This document shows positions 62,301 to 64,000 of a stretch of 64,000 nucleotides of DNA, piece by piece. Source of the stretch: Acinetobacter marinus (GTDB lineage: Bacteria; Pseudomonadota; Gammaproteobacteria; Pseudomonadales; Moraxellaceae); contig NZ_FMYK01000001.1 in assembly GCF_900096915.1 (NCBI RefSeq), positions 124,001 to 188,000 of the forward strand, given 5' to 3'. The notes under the pieces were generated by a model. It saw nothing but the letters and a program-made list of their open reading frames with translations, ran no database searches and was not told where the DNA came from. Each line of letters begins with the position of its first letter. The first letter of the stretch is position 1. The position numbers and the translations under genes are program-made.

Positions 62301-64000
62301 ATGATCAAAACACGATTAGGCATCGTCATGTCTGCGATTTTAGCAATGCAAGTGGCAAACGCAGACACAACACTAGAAAGCAAACCAGCGACGAAATACA
62401 CCACAGCACACAATCAAGCCTTGCTGAGTGAGTTACCATTTAGTGATCGTCAGGATTTTGAATTTGCCAGTAAAGGGCTGATTGCCAAACCGAAAAGCAA
62501 GCAAATTAAAAATGCCAAAGGCGAAGTGATTTGGGATCTTGGCGAGTTTGATTTTTTAGAGAAAAATCAATTTACTCCAAGTATTAATCCAAGCCTATAC
62601 CGCCAAGCACAGCTCAATATGAATTATGGCTTGTTCAAAGTCACCGATCGTATTTATCAAGTGCGTGGGTTTGATTTGACCAATATTACCTATATCCAAG
62701 GTGATACAGGTTGGATTGTCTTTGATCCGTTGACCGTGCCAGAAACAGCAAAAGCAGCGCATCAATTGGTCACTGAGCAATTAGGTGAGCGTCCAATCAA
62801 GGCTGTGGTGTTTAGCCATGCGCATGTTGATCATTTTGGTGGTGTCAAAGGCATTATTAGCGAAGAACAAGTGAAAAGTGGAGAGGTTAAACTCATTGCC
62901 CCACGTGACTTTATGGAACATGTGGTCAAAGAAAGTGTCCTTGCGGGCAATGCCATGCAACGCCGTGCATCCTACCAATATGGCATCTTACTGCCGAAAG
63001 GCGAACGAGGTGCAGTCGATGGTGCACTGGGTAAAGGCGTTCCATTTGGTTTGGTTGGATTGATCGCACCGAATTATATTGTTGAAAAAGATGAAGAAAC
63101 CCTGACCATTGATGGTGTGGAAATGGTGTTCCAAAACACGCCGAATACCGAATCACCATCGGAAATGAATACATGGTTCCCACAATTCAAAACCTTATGG
63201 ATGGCGGAAAACACCGTTGCAGGCATGCACAACATCTATACCATTCGTGGTGCAGAAGCCCGTGATGCATCGATGTGGAGTAAAAGTATTAATCAGGCTT
63301 TACAGCAATTTGGGGTAAAAGCCGAAGTGCTGATGGCATCGCATCATTGGCCACGTTGGGGCAATCAAAACATCGTTGATTTCATGGAAAAACAACGTGA
63401 TATGTATGGCTATTTGCATGATCAAAGCCTGCATCTTGCCAATAGTGGTGTGACGATCAATGAAATACACAACGAAATTACCGTGCCAGAAGTGTTATCT
63501 CAAGAGTGGTATAACCGTGGCTATCATGGTTCTGTGAGTCACAATGTGCGTGGTGTGGTGAATAAATACATCGGCTTCTTCGATATGAATCCTGCAACGC
63601 TGAATAAGCTCAGTCCAGATGATGCAGGCAAACGCTATGTTGCGTTGGCTGGCGGTAGCGAAGCATTATTGAACAAAGCACAAACGGCGTATGATCAAGG
63701 TGAATATCGTTGGGTTGCTGAATTGGTCAATCATTTAGTCTTTGCTGATCCAAACAATGTTAAAGCCAAAGCATTGCAAGCCGACGCACTCGAACAACTC
63801 GGTTATCAGTCTGAAACAGCAGGGTGGCGCAACGCTTATCTTTCGGCGGCGCATGAGTTACGCCACGGTTTGCAAAATACGGCGCAAAATACCAAAGCAG
63901 GTCCAGATTTGCTCCGAGCGATGGATACCGAGCTATTATTCGACTACATGGGAGTACGCTTAGATGCAGAACGTGCCAAAGGTAAGCAGTTCAAAATCAA
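62301..64000 (+). CDS. SdsA-type alkylsulfatase (metallo-beta-lactamase fold), cut by window end
   Basis: The frame is open from ATG at 62301 to the last base with no stop (566 codons seen). A signal peptide of about 23 residues ends in ANA. The binuclear-zinc motif SHAHVDHFGG sits near 173-182. MAENTVAGMHNIYTIRGAEARD supplies the metal-bridging glutamates, and ASHHWPRWG another histidine. This is the layout of SdsA1, which hydrolyses SDS-like alkyl sulfates to alcohols and sulfate. The start of the central dimerisation helices is also present. It lies 81 bp after the GMC gene. Confidence 0.9.
   Translation, partial: MIKTRLGIVMSAILAMQVANADTTLESKPATKYTTAHNQALLSELPFSDRQDFEFASKGLIAKPKSKQIKNAKGEVIWDLGEFDFLEKNQFTPSINPSLYRQAQLNMNYGLFKVTDRIYQVRGFDLTNITYIQGDTGWIVFDPLTVPETAKAAHQLVTEQLGERPIKAVVFSHAHVDHFGGVKGIISEEQVKSGEVKLIAPRDFMEHVVKESVLAGNAMQRRASYQYGILLPKGERGAVDGALGKGVPFGLVGLIAPNYIVEKDEETLTIDGVEMVFQNTPNTESPSEMNTWFPQFKTLWMAENTVAGMHNIYTIRGAEARDASMWSKSINQALQQFGVKAEVLMASHHWPRWGNQNIVDFMEKQRDMYGYLHDQSLHLANSGVTINEIHNEITVPEVLSQEWYNRGYHGSVSHNVRGVVNKYIGFFDMNPATLNKLSPDDAGKRYVALAGGSEALLNKAQTAYDQGEYRWVAELVNHLVFADPNNVKAKALQADALEQLGYQSETAGWRNAYLSAAHELRHGLQNTAQNTKAGPDLLRAMDTELLFDYMGVRLDAERAKGKQFKI

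Noticed and set aside
1..64000. CRISPR array, tRNA or rRNA genes
   Set aside because: No regularly spaced repeat array, cloverleaf-like sequence or rRNA signature was recognised anywhere in the window.

Overview
The window looks like chromosomal DNA of an Acinetobacter-type gammaproteobacterium (Moraxellaceae). The evidence is the AT-rich coding style, the pobA/pobR pair linked to a hydroxycinnamate (hca-type) cluster, and the closest recalled resemblances of the single-copy genes (fdxA, ispF, icd, glcB, zapE). No rRNA, tRNA, CRISPR array or transposase gene was found.

Region 1 (1-11330) is an aromatic-acid catabolic island. A transporter tail (1-150) converges on pobA (4-hydroxybenzoate hydroxylase), which is divergent from its IclR-type regulator pobR. 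Next come a MarR-type regulator and a forward series: ech (hydroxycinnamoyl-CoA hydratase-lyase), vdh (aldehyde dehydrogenase), fcs (hydroxycinnamoyl-CoA synthetase), an OprD-type porin, a PaaI-type thioesterase and an aromatic-acid MFS importer. Together they would import ferulate, p-coumarate or caffeate, activate them with CoA, cut off acetyl-CoA, and oxidise the aldehyde to vanillate, 4-hydroxybenzoate or protocatechuate. PobA passes 4-hydroxybenzoate on to protocatechuate.

Region 2 (11355-26909) holds a 64-bp perfect-ended palindromic element, a helical protein of unknown function and queG. A same-strand run follows: a TelA-like protein, TelA, a four-helix membrane protein, an LRR/DUF1963 protein, a DKNYY protein, a SUKH (SMI1/KNR4) protein and an AlkC-like HEAT protein. 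Several of these families are typical toxin-immunity families, but no toxin is visible. DUF2505, zapE, glcB and an M15-type lipoprotein close the region.

Region 3 (27077-32752) is housekeeping: fdxA, ispF, a glutathione S-transferase, an LprI-like periplasmic protein, ygfA, an rluE-type pseudouridine synthase and icd.

Region 4 (33017-43378) is a four-gene exported surface-protein cassette: a small DUF11-like protein, a 909-residue DUF11-repeat protein, a 2001-residue protein joining Ig-like/SdrD-like domains to a C-terminal outer-membrane beta-barrel, and a small exported partner. It is the best candidate for an undescribed system. An AraC regulator and a degenerate GGDEF membrane protein overlap by ATGA on the other strand.

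Region 5 (45755-52778) is a phytate-use module: TonB-dependent receptor, two-domain beta-propeller phytase lipoprotein, ExbB, ExbD and TonB. A candidate PhoB box lies in front. The tonB frame is broken by an apparent one-base loss in an A-run.

Region 6 (52936-64000) has an SDR, a LysR regulator divergent from an aldo/keto reductase and an NmrA-like reductase, and a SUMF1-fold lipoprotein. An AraC regulator is then divergent from an aldehyde dehydrogenase, a GMC alcohol oxidoreductase and an SdsA-type alkylsulfatase cut by the window edge. These three enzymes fit a pathway from alkyl sulfate through alcohol and aldehyde to fatty acid. A 16-bp direct repeat at 21-bp spacing in front of the AraC gene is a likely operator.
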